A stretch of 32,017 nucleotides of DNA from Acidimicrobiaceae bacterium (GCA_003133665.1 PKYK01000004.1:1-32017), one strand, 5' to 3'; shown: positions 23,278 to 30,843, counted from the first letter of the stretch. Program-made: numbers and translations. Notes: a model not told the origin generated them from the letters alone.

Positions 23278-24564
23278 TCACAGCTGGAGCTCGAGCGCGA
23301 AGCAGTAGTCACTGCGACGGTCGAGCGCGTAGAGGACGCCGCGGTCGTCGACGAACACGTCGTTCAGTTGGCCGCTGCCCGGTCCATCCGTCTCCGGACC
23401 CGGCGAGAAATGCGCGACCGTGCTCGGTCGAAGCGGGTCAGAGACGTCGAACACGGCGACACCGAGGCCGAACAGGGCGGCGGCGGCCAGGTCAAACGAG
23501 CGGAGCGCACCTTGGCCGGTGGGATACTCGTGGAGATTGTGCGCGCCGAAACGCCCGGTGGTTGGAATCACGTCGGGCCATGGAAGCTCGAGCGCACCGA
23601 CGATGATCGGGCGTGCGGGCAGGCGGGTGTCGACGACCCATACGTTCTGCGGGAAGTCCGCCGCGCCTTCCTCGAGCGTCTCGTCGGAGAGAAGGGCGAA
23701 CCCTGAGGCGCCGAGCGGAACGAAGGTGTGGGCCGCGCAGGGCAGCGGCACGGCGTAGTCGAGGTGACTCACGACCGACGGACGTGACCGGTCGGCGATG
23801 TCCAGCACGAATGCACCTCCGGTGGTGTTCGCCACGTACGCACGGTCCGGCTGCTCGGGCAGGACCGAGATGTTGTGGACGCGGAAACCGAAATCCCAGG
23901 AGCGCAGATTCCCGGCCTCGAATTCGCGCGCCGCGCGTTCCCCCGGCGAAACCGGCACTCCGAACGACGCTGCGAGCCGATCGGCCGGGCGCTCGGGTGA
24001 CGACTCGTCGTCACTGTGCGCCAGACCGGGCATCCACCACTGGCCGACTTCGACCGGATCCGTCGGCGAGGCGAGGTCGAGGATGCGCAGCACGAATCTG
24101 TCGCGGGAGTCGCGCGGAACGAAACCCGGCGCCGCGCTCGCGAGGTACGCGAAGCCGTCCTCCGCGAGCCACACGAAGTGGGTCCCCACCGAACCTGTCC
24201 CTGAGGCGTCGAAGAAGCCGATCGCTCGAGGCTCCGATGGTCGCGAGATGTCGAAGAGCTCGACGCCCGCCGGTGCCGCTCCGGCCTCGCTGACCTGCCG
24301 GGTCACCGCCAAGAGGTCTCCCCGGATGGAGAGGTTGTTCGATCGGATCCCGGGCCCGGGAAGCTCATGGCGATAGACGATCTCCGGGTGGCGCGGATCG
24401 GTGACATCCAATGCGACGAAGTCCGTTGGAGAATGCTCGGACGCCGCAAAAAGCGTCCTCGTGCCGCTGGAGCTGACGTGCATTGCGAGGCCTTCGCCTC
24501 CGGCCATCGAACCCCCGAGCCGAGTGGTCGACAGCAGATCCATGTGGTGAAGTTGAGCGGTCAT
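23278..24564 (-). CDS. LVIVD-repeat beta-propeller protein
   Basis: Protein of 428 residues made of repeated units of the type FDISRPSEPRAIG, LDIADRSRPSVVSHLDY, FDVSDPLRPSTVAHF and LDVTDPRHPEIVYRHEL, the LVIVD beta-propeller pattern. No signal peptide or anchor is seen, so it is predicted cytosolic, whereas many LVIVD proteins are exported. Histidines cluster in conserved-looking positions (GTHFVW, VHNISVLP, AAHTFVPL, AHNLHEYP), suggesting a metal site or catalysis by the propeller. ATG at 24564 has GAAGAGG upstream. It lies 51 bases after the D-2-hydroxyacid dehydrogenase gene and 86 bases before the Gfo/Idh/MocA gene. No enzymatic function is established for this family as far as I know. 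Confidence 0.78.
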   Translation of the reverse strand: MTAQLHHMDLLSTTRLGGSMAGGEGLAMHVSSSGTRTLFAASEHSPTDFVALDVTDPRHPEIVYRHELPGPGIRSNNLSIRGDLLAVTRQVSEAGAAPAGVELFDISRPSEPRAIGFFDASGTGSVGTHFVWLAEDGFAYLASAAPGFVPRDSRDRFVLRILDLASPTDPVEVGQWWMPGLAHSDDESSPERPADRLAASFGVPVSPGERAAREFEAGNLRSWDFGFRVHNISVLPEQPDRAYVANTTGGAFVLDIADRSRPSVVSHLDYAVPLPCAAHTFVPLGASGFALLSDETLEEGAADFPQNVWVVDTRLPARPIIVGALELPWPDVIPTTGRFGAHNLHEYPTGQGALRSFDLAAAALFGLGVAVFDVSDPLRPSTVAHFSPGPETDGPGSGQLNDVFVDDRGVLYALDRRSDYCFALELQL

Positions 24565-24615
24565 CGAACCTCTTCAAAGTGGCCAGCGCCACCCAAGGAC
24601 GCCCGTGCGATCACC

Positions 24616-25596
24616 TCAGCGCACCCTGTTGACGGGCTCGCGCCCGTCCATGACGGCACTGACGTTCAACCAACTCCGTTCGAACAGTTCGCGCGACGCC
24701 TCCGGCGTGACTCCGGCGATATGCGGAGTGAGCATGACGCGCCCCGCGTGTCGCATGGCCGCGGCGACGATGGGCGAGTTGGCCGGGAGGGGCTCCTGCT
24801 CGTAGACGTCGAGGGCAGCCCCACCGAGCGCGCCCGAATCAAGCGCCTCGACGAGCGCAACCTCATCGACGATGCCGCCGCGTGCGGCGTTGACGACGAC
24901 GGCACCCGAACGCAGGCGCGCGAGTTCCGTTCGACCAATCAGCCCGCGCGTCGCGTCGAGCAGAGGCACGTGAACGGTGAGAATTTCGCTCCAATCGAGC
25001 AGTTCATCAAGCGCAGCCGACTCGAACTGGCCAATCTCCGGGCGCGTAACGGGCGCTGGGTCAAACCATCGGACCGAGGCACCGAGGGAGCCGAAGAGCC
25101 GAGCAACCTCAACGCCGATCCCTCCGAAACCAACGACGCCCACGTGGAGGCCGCGAAAGCCGCGAACGTGCGCCGGCGCGAGCGCGGCGCGCGCCTCCGC
25201 GTACCGGCCGGCCCTCACGAGCTCATCGCCCACCAGCAGCCGGCGCCAGATCACGCCCGCGACCAAGACCACGTACGCCGCGACGTCCGCGGCGCTGGCA
25301 CCCGGGACGTTGCTCACCGCGCAACCCAGACCCTCAAGGACCTCCGCAGGAATCCGGTCGAAGCCCGCACCCGTGTACTGCACGAGTCGGAGGCCACTTG
25401 CCTGCTCGAACATGGAAGCCGGCAGATGCGCGCCCGCCGATGGCAAAACGAGGCACGCCACGTCGGATGCAATCTCGTCGACCCCATGTTCGTCGCGTGC
25501 GAACGTGACGTCCAGATCGTGCGGCACCTCGACGCCCACATCGGTGAAATCCTGTTCCGGCCGCAGACAAAGCACGCGTCGCGCGTCGGTGCCCAC
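24616..25596 (-). CDS. D-2-hydroxyacid dehydrogenase, NAD(P)-dependent
   Basis: Reduces a 2-oxoacid to the D-2-hydroxyacid, or the reverse. The protein has 326 residues. The nucleotide site is GLHVGVVGFGGIGVEVARLFG (about 149-169), and the catalytic set is Arg239 (NAARGGIVDE), Glu268 (YEQEPLP) and His292 (TPHIAGVT). The GTG at 25596 begins four bases after the cupin stop. (S)-Sulfolactate dehydrogenase SlcC belongs to this superfamily, and a sulfopyruvate/sulfolactate conversion would feed suyAB directly. That assignment rests on neighbourhood alone; the sequence by itself supports only the superfamily. Confidence 0.87.
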   Translation of the reverse strand: MGTDARRVLCLRPEQDFTDVGVEVPHDLDVTFARDEHGVDEIASDVACLVLPSAGAHLPASMFEQASGLRLVQYTGAGFDRIPAEVLEGLGCAVSNVPGASAADVAAYVVLVAGVIWRRLLVGDELVRAGRYAEARAALAPAHVRGFRGLHVGVVGFGGIGVEVARLFGSLGASVRWFDPAPVTRPEIGQFESAALDELLDWSEILTVHVPLLDATRGLIGRTELARLRSGAVVVNAARGGIVDEVALVEALDSGALGGAALDVYEQEPLPANSPIVAAAMRHAGRVMLTPHIAGVTPEASRELFERSWLNVSAVMDGREPVNRVR

Positions 25597-25599
25597 CGC

Positions 25600-25965
25600 T
25601 TACTCTCGAGTCCCGGCTGCGATGTCACCCGTCGCAAAGACGCAGAGCAGACGGAGAGGCTCGGCACCGCTCGGCACGATCTTGTGTCGCTCGCCTGGTG
25701 GCACGTAGACGCCCTGACCTGCTTCGGCGGCAATCGTGCCGTCGTTGCAGTGCAGCACCCCGCTACCTCCGAGCAAATAGATGAACTCGCCGACGTCATC
25801 GTGGACGTGCAGCGGACGGGCGTCGGATCCAGGAAGTTCCGGATCGACGTCGACGATCCGGACGGTCATGCCCGCCCCGGGTGTCGAGCCGTCGAGGAGT
25901 TGGGTCGCGGTCCGGCCTCGTAACTCGAGGCGTGCCGCGGCTTCCGTGCGAATCAGATGAGCCAT
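25600..25965 (-). CDS. Small cupin-domain protein
   Basis: Single cupin barrel of 121 residues. Metal ligands are His53, His55 and Glu60 in PLHVHDDVGEFIYLLGGSG and His94 in VPPGERHKIVPSG, the classic two-motif pattern. The ATG at 25965 overlaps the creatininase-family stop by one base (TGATG), indicating translational coupling, and the next gene begins four bases after its stop. Proteins of this size can be isomerases, lyases or dioxygenases, or simply ligand-binding; which applies here is unknown. Confidence 0.83.
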   Translation of the reverse strand: MAHLIRTEAAARLELRGRTATQLLDGSTPGAGMTVRIVDVDPELPGSDARPLHVHDDVGEFIYLLGGSGVLHCNDGTIAAEAGQGVYVPPGERHKIVPSGAEPLRLLCVFATGDIAAGTRE

Positions 25966-26750
25966 CAGCGAACGTCCCGGCGCATCTCCGCGAGGCGCTC
26001 AAAGCGGGCGTTGAGCTCACCAGCGACGACGGTGGCAACGGCATCGACGAGCGCCGTTCCCTCATCATCGCTCACCCTCTGGGACGAACCGTACCAACCG
26101 GTTTCGCTGATCTCACGTATGTCGCGCAGGACCGTCTGGAACGCCCGACCACGCCGAGCATGGTCTGCTGGACGCTCCCCGGGCGAATCCGTCATCGGTT
26201 CAAGCTGGTCATAGTGCACTAGATCGGGACGTATTCCTAAGACTGCAGCCGCCTCGATCGCTCCGCCGTGGGTCAGACCACCCATTGCTTCGCCGTAGAG
26301 TTCTTCGGCAACGTAGCAGGCTTGAGCCACCACGACGTTCAAGCCGAGTTCCTGGGTGATGCGACTCGCCACGGTTGAAATCGAGGCGATGTTGCCTTCG
26401 TGCCAGTTCACGAAGGCAATCTCCCGGACCCCGTGTGAGGCGAGGGAGGTTGCCATGTCAAAGAGCACGGCTTCGAACGTCGTCGACGAGAACGAGACGG
26501 TTCCGGCAAAGCCCATGTGAATGGGTGTCACTCCGAACTGCATCCCCCCAAGGACGAGCCCGCCGACCTCGCGAGCGACGCGGTCAGAGACCGCGAGGCT
26601 CGCGAGGTAGTCCGTAGACGTCGGCAGGTGCGGGCCGTGCTGCTCAGTGCTGCCACAGGGCACGAGGACGAGCGGACGTTCGGCAAGTGCCGCTTCGATC
26701 TCGGGATCTGTCAACTCATCGAAGCGGCGACTCGCCATTCGCTTGGCCAT
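25965..26750 (-). CDS. Creatininase-family amidohydrolase
   Basis: Metal-dependent hydrolase of 261 residues in the creatininase/ArfB/MftE superfamily. Metal-site residues are Glu36 and His38 in CGSTEQHGPHLPTSTDYLA, Asp47, His117 in VNWHEGNIAS (usual form NGHGGN) and Glu166 in THGGAIEAAAV. ATG at 26750 is 28 bases after the binding-protein stop. These enzymes open cyclic amides or cleave small amides and peptides; an amide- or lactone-type sulfonate precursor is a possible substrate here. It is not MftE of a mycofactocin locus, since no mftA-C genes are near. Confidence 0.83.
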   Translation of the reverse strand: MAKRMASRRFDELTDPEIEAALAERPLVLVPCGSTEQHGPHLPTSTDYLASLAVSDRVAREVGGLVLGGMQFGVTPIHMGFAGTVSFSSTTFEAVLFDMATSLASHGVREIAFVNWHEGNIASISTVASRITQELGLNVVVAQACYVAEELYGEAMGGLTHGGAIEAAAVLGIRPDLVHYDQLEPMTDSPGERPADHARRGRAFQTVLRDIREISETGWYGSSQRVSDDEGTALVDAVATVVAGELNARFERLAEMRRDVR

Positions 26751-26778
26751 TGGGAGGACCTTTACTCTTTCGCCGAGA

Positions 26779-27828
26779 TCAGACTTTGCCGAGCTGGGCG
26801 ATCACGGCGTTCATGTACGTCGGGTCAATGACCTGAGAGTACGAAGGAAGCTTGGTGATCGTCTTGAGCTGGAAAAGCTTGACGGCCGTGTAGTGCTCTG
26901 ACTTCTGCGACAGGCCGACGTTCACGGGCCACGTCTTGGCAGCCTGGAGGAAGTGGACCGCGTTGGTCACTGCCCCACGGTCTTCCTGGGTCTCCTTGAC
27001 ACCGATGTTGATCAGGGCCGTCGTGTTCTTCGGGTTGTTCATCCAGCGGTTGGCGAGCGTCATCGCGGTGAGGAACCGCTCGGTGACGGCGACGTGGCTC
27101 TTGGCGTAGCTGTTGAGCGTCGTGATGCCGCCGTACCACCAGTTGGGCAACGTCTCGTATTCCTTGGCGAGGACCGTGGCCCCCGGCAACCCGTGCATGA
27201 CAACGTAGGCATCGTCAATGTGGAACACGGCCACCTTGATCCGACCGGTCTCCAATGCGGGGACGAACTCCGAACGGGTCATCGTGATCGGATTCGTCTG
27301 GGATATGGTGACCCCAGCCGGCGCAAGGCACGCGGCGAGCGTCGTCACCGAGAAGCCGTCAGCGCCGGTCGAACCGACGGGCTGGCCAATGAGCTGGGTC
27401 GCTGAAGTGATGCCGGGTGCCGCGATGCACTCGGTGTCCAGCGTTTGCCCGTACGATGCGATTGCGCGGATCGGCGCGCCTGCCGCGGCCGCCTCGATGG
27501 CGTCAGTTGCCGAACTGAAGCCGAAGTTGATCGAGCCGGAGGTGGTGCCGAGTTCAGTCTGCAAGCCGTTGGGCATGGAGATGAAGTGCACGTTCAGGTG
27601 CTCCTTGGCAAAGAAGCCCTTGAGTTGGGCGACGTAGGGCGCCATGAAGATCACCTTCGGTGGCGACAGTGCGATGCCGACGCTGATGGTGGTCCACGGC
27701 ATTCCCGCCGCTGTCGCGTTGCCCGTGCTCAGCATCAATCCGCCCGTCAGCGTCGCCATGGCGGCGAGACCTGTCGTCGCAAGGCGCACCCTGGTCGATA
27801 TTGCTCGACTACTTCCAAAAAACTTCAT
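26779..27828 (-). CDS. ABC transporter substrate-binding protein, NMT1/SsuA-like
   Basis: Extracytoplasmic binding protein of 349 residues with a Sec signal peptide: basic MKFFGSSRAISTRVRLA, then a hydrophobic stretch to about residue 40 ending NATAAG. The mature part follows the SsuA/TauA/NMT1 pattern: VGIALSPPKVIFMAPYVA, LKGFFAKEHLNVHFI, INFGFSSATDAIEAAAAG, and VGSTGADGFSVTTLAACLA. No lipobox is visible. It heads the minus-strand set containing the creatininase, cupin, dehydrogenases and propeller protein, and no permease or ATPase adjoins it, so it should serve the SsuBC-like pair at 19267-21026. The ligand is inferred to be an organosulfonate. Confidence 0.84.
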   Translation of the reverse strand: MKFFGSSRAISTRVRLATTGLAAMATLTGGLMLSTGNATAAGMPWTTISVGIALSPPKVIFMAPYVAQLKGFFAKEHLNVHFISMPNGLQTELGTTSGSINFGFSSATDAIEAAAAGAPIRAIASYGQTLDTECIAAPGITSATQLIGQPVGSTGADGFSVTTLAACLAPAGVTISQTNPITMTRSEFVPALETGRIKVAVFHIDDAYVVMHGLPGATVLAKEYETLPNWWYGGITTLNSYAKSHVAVTERFLTAMTLANRWMNNPKNTTALINIGVKETQEDRGAVTNAVHFLQAAKTWPVNVGLSQKSEHYTAVKLFQLKTITKLPSYSQVIDPTYMNAVIAQLGKV

Positions 27829-28024
27829 TCGCAATCCCCCTGTTGTTGTTGTGAGCAAGATGCTCGATGTGTACTTCAATCACGTCTCGCCTCGCGACTA
27901 CTGCGATATCGAATCCGCAATGTACCACTGCACTGCATTGCACTACCCTGCACCGCCCCTTGTTTTCTTCATTCGCTGACCGCGACTATTTGAACTAATT
28001 TCACTCGCCCTATGCTCGAAATCT
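27829..28024. promoter_or_regulatory. Control region upstream of the binding-protein operon
   Basis: Between suyB and the binding-protein gene. TGCA occurs at 27929, 27934, 27939 and 27949, a 5- and 10-base spacing that would put sites on alternating faces of the helix. No copy of the 16-bp shared element was seen here, so this operon may be regulated differently. A confident -35/-10 pair was not found. Confidence 0.35.
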
Positions 28025-29182
28025 CTAAGCGCTCTGGTAGAGCTTCGTGAGAACGAACTCGCGGTGACCCAGCACTTCGGCAGCGGTGAGCCGACCGCAG
28101 ATCGTCTGATCAACGAGTTCACTGAGACGATCGCCCGCCTCTTCGAGCGAGAGGGTCCCATCGAGGATTTCCGAAACGTCGAGGTCGATGTGCTCGGCCA
28201 TCGTGCTGGCCGTGATCGGGTTCGCCGTGAGCTTGATCACCGGCTCGATCGGGTTGCCAATGACGTTGCCTTGCCCGGTAGGGAAGATGTGCAGCACGGC
28301 ACCCGCGCCGGCCATCAGGGTGATGGTCTCGGCGGCGGCGCACGAACTGTCCATGAAGTTCAGGCCGGCGCGCGTCGGCTGCTCGCCATGCGCGAGCGCA
28401 CCGACGATCGGCACGGTTCCCGTCTTGGCGATGTTGCCCATGGCCTTCTCTTCGATCGTCGACAACCCGCCGCGGATGTTCCCTTCGGTCGGCTGTGAAC
28501 CGAGTAGGTCCGCCCCGCTTCGCTCAATCATGGCGATGTAATTCGCGTAGAAGTCATTGAATTTTTGGCGAACTTCGTCGTCGACACAGCGCGCGGCGAT
28601 GAGGTGCTCTCCACCAGTGAGCTCGCTCGTCTCGCCGAACAGCACCGTTCCACCGATGCCGACGTGGCGGTCAACGACCACTGAGGTCGTCGGGCAGGAC
28701 CCGAGCCCGCTCGTCGTGTCGGACTCGCCGCACTTGATCGAGACGAGGACTTCCTCACGCTTGATCTCGACGCGCTCCAGGGCGCTCGCGTCCTGAAGCA
28801 TCCGAGCGGCGTGGCGTGCGCCTTCGGCGATCGTTGCGAGGTCCCCGTGACGCTCGATGGCCAGGGCGACGACGGGCTTGCCGCTCTTCGCGATGGCGTC
28901 GGCGATCCGCTGAGCCCAGGCTGGCTCGATGCCGACGACGATGACCGCCGCGACGTTGGGGTTGGTCCCCGTGCCGATCAGCGTCTGGAAGGTCAGCTCG
29001 AGGTCGGCGCCGAACTGGAGGCGACCGTACGCGTGGGGCAGGGCCATGACGCCCTGCACGAGGCGTGCGATTCCTTCGGCCGCGGCATTGGAGATGTCGT
29101 CAACGGGAAGGACAATGACGTGATTTCGAATGCCGACCCGGCCATCGGCCCTTCGGTATCCGGTTAGGCGCTCTGATGCCAT
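28025..29182 (-). CDS. suyB: (2R)-3-sulfolactate sulfo-lyase, large (beta) subunit
   Basis: Catalytic subunit that splits (R)-3-sulfolactate to pyruvate and sulfite in the cytosol; fold of the altronate/galactarate dehydratase (UxaA) C-terminal family. The 385-residue protein shows RVGIRNHVIVLPVDDISNAA, YGRLQFGADLELTF, LIGTGTNPNVAAVIVVGIEP, KCGESDTTSGLGS with the conserved Cys, GGTVLFGETSELTGGEHLI, GGLSTIEEKAMGNIAKTGT, and FPTGQGNVIGNPIEPVIKLTAN. These segments match what I recall of SuyB rather than sugar-acid dehydratases. ATG at 29182 has AAGGAG upstream and overlaps suyA by 19 bases, so translation is coupled. The nearby YeiH-type exporter supports sulfite release. Confidence 0.85.
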   Translation of the reverse strand: MASERLTGYRRADGRVGIRNHVIVLPVDDISNAAAEGIARLVQGVMALPHAYGRLQFGADLELTFQTLIGTGTNPNVAAVIVVGIEPAWAQRIADAIAKSGKPVVALAIERHGDLATIAEGARHAARMLQDASALERVEIKREEVLVSIKCGESDTTSGLGSCPTTSVVVDRHVGIGGTVLFGETSELTGGEHLIAARCVDDEVRQKFNDFYANYIAMIERSGADLLGSQPTEGNIRGGLSTIEEKAMGNIAKTGTVPIVGALAHGEQPTRAGLNFMDSSCAAAETITLMAGAGAVLHIFPTGQGNVIGNPIEPVIKLTANPITASTMAEHIDLDVSEILDGTLSLEEAGDRLSELVDQTICGRLTAAEVLGHREFVLTKLYQSA

Positions 29183-29481
29183 CTGGCACTCCTTACATTG
29201 TGGGTGTGAACTAGGTCACCGCGCGAGATTGCGTTGCGGGTGACGGCGATGCGGACTTGGTACTCAATGACGTCAGCCCCGGCAGCGAGATCGCCGAGGG
29301 CGACCTTGTGCCCAAGGGGAATGGCCTCGTTCACGGCCACGGTGGCCCGGCGCTGCGAATCGAGCCAGCCGGCAACGACCTCGCCAGGCGCGAGGTCGGT
29401 TACTGCCACTCCGACGTCGTCACCCTCGTTATGAACAAGAACGGCAATCTTCTTGCCGTCCCCCACGCTTGAATCTCCCAC
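29164..29481 (-). CDS. suyA: (2R)-3-sulfolactate sulfo-lyase, small (alpha) subunit
   Basis: Small SAF-domain subunit of 105 residues that pairs with SuyB. The segments AVLVHNEGDDVGVAVTDLAP, EAIPLGHKVALGDLAAG and ISRGDLVHTHNVRSARW match the SuyA pattern, with the HTHN end near the active site typical of the UxaA N-terminal domain. The GTG at 29481 has GGAGG five bases upstream, a good ribosome site. It overlaps the suyB start by 19 bases. Being a separate small gene before the large one is the SuyAB arrangement, while most altronate dehydratases are single-chain. Confidence 0.83.
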   Translation of the reverse strand: MGDSSVGDGKKIAVLVHNEGDDVGVAVTDLAPGEVVAGWLDSQRRATVAVNEAIPLGHKVALGDLAAGADVIEYQVRIAVTRNAISRGDLVHTHNVRSARWHQSA

Positions 29482-29523
29482 AACTGCCTCCGATATCTAG
29501 GTTGCGATCAACTTACTGCAGAC

Positions 29524-29539
29524 GTCTGACCTCTATCCA
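29524..29539 (-). promoter_or_regulatory. Shared 16-bp operator-like element, suyA copy
   Basis: TGGATAGAGGTCAGAC on the minus strand is identical to the copy at 21046-21061, here six bases downstream of the -10. It overlaps the palindrome CAGACGTCTG at 29519-29528. The location just past the start of transcription is that of a repressor site. Confidence 0.65.
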
Positions 29540-29545
29540 GTCGGA

Positions 29546-29574
29546 ACCTTATCAGTGGCCCAGAGTGCTGTCAA
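29546..29574 (-). promoter_or_regulatory. Promoter of suyAB
   Basis: On the minus strand a perfect TTGACA (-35, 29569-29574) and TAAGGT (-10, 29546-29551) are separated by 17 bases. The transcript would begin near 29538-29540 and carry a leader of about 60 bases with the GGAGG site at its end. Confidence 0.65.
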
Positions 29575-29900
29575 GATTCGGCCAAGGCACCTCGAAAGTG
29601 AGTCTGGTGTCACGCCTCGAGACCGTGAGACTTTGCGCCTACGCCCGCCGGAATCCTTCCAAGATGGGGCCGTCGGGCGCCCGTCGGGCTTCCAATGAGA
29701 GTTGCCGCGAGCTCGTTGTGGTGACTTCATTGAGTTCTCAGCGGGCCAAGCAGCTCAGATCCCTCATTGAATCGAGGCCGAACCGGTCGGGGCCGGCGTC
29801 TCGACAGCTTGTAAGCCGCGGCAGTCGACCGGCGATAGCTATCCCGGCGGCATCGTTTGATCCGGCGGCATCGTTGCTCGGTGGACGCCCGAGCGCAGCG
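29575..29900. other. Gap between suyA promoter and the LysR gene
   Basis: About 330 bases with no supported gene. An 18-bp unit beginning CCGGCGGCATCGTT is repeated in tandem at 29844-29857 and 29862-29875 (14 identical bases, period 18). No clear terminator for the LysR gene was found. Confidence 0.4.
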
Positions 29901-30830
29901 TCAGGGCTGAACGGGACGGCGCGAACTCGAGGAATCATCGATCTGACGGACCAGACGCTTCGCCGTCGACGAGAGGGGCCTCTTTTTCGACCACACCATT
30001 CGTATCGACCGTTCGAGTAGCAGCCCTTCGGTCGCGACAACGACGAGTCGCCCGTCTTGAACATCGGTCTCAATCGCCAGGCGGCTCACCACCCCGGGGC
30101 CGGCGCCTGACGCCACGGCCGCCTTGATGGCCGTAGTCGAGCCCAGTTCAACCGACGTGGTCAACGTGAGACCGCGCGAGGACATCGCTCCCTCGAGGAC
30201 TTCGCGAGTTCCTGACCCGGCCTCACGAACGACGAGTGGTGTTGTCGAGAGTTCGAGTGCGCTCACCGGCTTCCTTCGACGCGCCCACCGATGCGAAGGT
30301 GCCACAACCACCACGAGATTGTCGGACTGCACCGTCCGTGAACCCAACTCAGAAGGCGCATGGCGCCCCTCGACGAAGCCAATTTCAGCATCGCCGCGCA
30401 GCATCACCTCGATCACGTGCTGCGTATTGCCCATTTGCAGCGACACGATGATGGCCGGATCGCTGGCCCGAAGTCGATTGAGCCAACCCGGTACCAAGTA
30501 CTCGGCGACCGTCATGCTGGCGACGACCCGCAGATGGGTCTTCCCATCCGAGCGCACGGCCTGAGCTCCCAGCAGAAGGCTCCTCATCCCTTCGAGCACC
30601 TCCTCGCTCCACTGAACCACCGCGACGCCGGCCGAGGTGAGTTGCGCTCGGCCGTGCGACCGGTCGAGAAGCTGGAGGTCCAGGGCCCGCTCCAACGAGC
30701 GCAGGCGCATGCTGGCCGCCGGTTGGCTCATGGTGTGCCTGAGCGCGGCCTGGCGGATCGAGCCCAGCTCGGCGACACTGTGGAGAAGATCAAGCGAACG
30801 AACGTCGGGGACCGGTTCGATTAGTGGCAT
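29901..30830 (-). CDS. LysR-family regulator (YeiE/CysB-like)
   Basis: Regulator of 309 residues. The helix-turn-helix is within LLHSVAELGSIRQAALRH and SQPAASMRLRSLERALDLQL (about 15-50), followed by the LysR effector domain with GDAEIGFVEGRHAPSELGS and LVVREAGSGTREVLEGA, which resembles the YeiE/CysB/CbbR-type pocket. It is divergent from the YeiH-family gene, the same arrangement as yeiE-yeiH in enterobacteria, where YeiE responds to sulfite stress. ATG at 30830 overlaps an inverted repeat that fits a LysR site, so autoregulation is likely. Sulfite or a sulfonate intermediate is the plausible effector, by inference. Confidence 0.85.
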   Translation of the reverse strand: MPLIEPVPDVRSLDLLHSVAELGSIRQAALRHTMSQPAASMRLRSLERALDLQLLDRSHGRAQLTSAGVAVVQWSEEVLEGMRSLLLGAQAVRSDGKTHLRVVASMTVAEYLVPGWLNRLRASDPAIIVSLQMGNTQHVIEVMLRGDAEIGFVEGRHAPSELGSRTVQSDNLVVVVAPSHRWARRRKPVSALELSTTPLVVREAGSGTREVLEGAMSSRGLTLTTSVELGSTTAIKAAVASGAGPGVVSRLAIETDVQDGRLVVVATEGLLLERSIRMVWSKKRPLSSTAKRLVRQIDDSSSSRRPVQP

Positions 30831-30843
30831 AAGGAAACCTTAT
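30829..30843. promoter_or_regulatory. LysR-type operator in the divergent LysR/yeiH promoter
   Basis: ATAAGGAAACCTTAT is a 6+3+6 inverted repeat containing the T-N11-A LysR box. It includes the start codon of the LysR gene and is followed directly by the palindrome ATAGCTAT. It lies 47 bases before the yeiH-type start. Confidence 0.6.

Noticed and set aside
25965..26750. MftE of a mycofactocin biosynthesis cluster
   Set aside because: No mftA, mftB, mftC or mftD genes are present; only the general creatininase fold is supported.
27901..27960. CRISPR-like or tRNA-like short repeats
   Set aside because: The TGCA spacing has no repeat-spacer structure, no cas genes are present, and no cloverleaf could be folded by eye.
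28025..29481. Altronate or galactarate dehydratase in two pieces
   Set aside because: The fold is shared, but the separate small SAF subunit, the VPVDDISNAA-type and FGETSELTGGEHL segments, the YeiH-type exporter and the sulfonate-type importer favour sulfolactate sulfo-lyase. No hexuronate genes are nearby.
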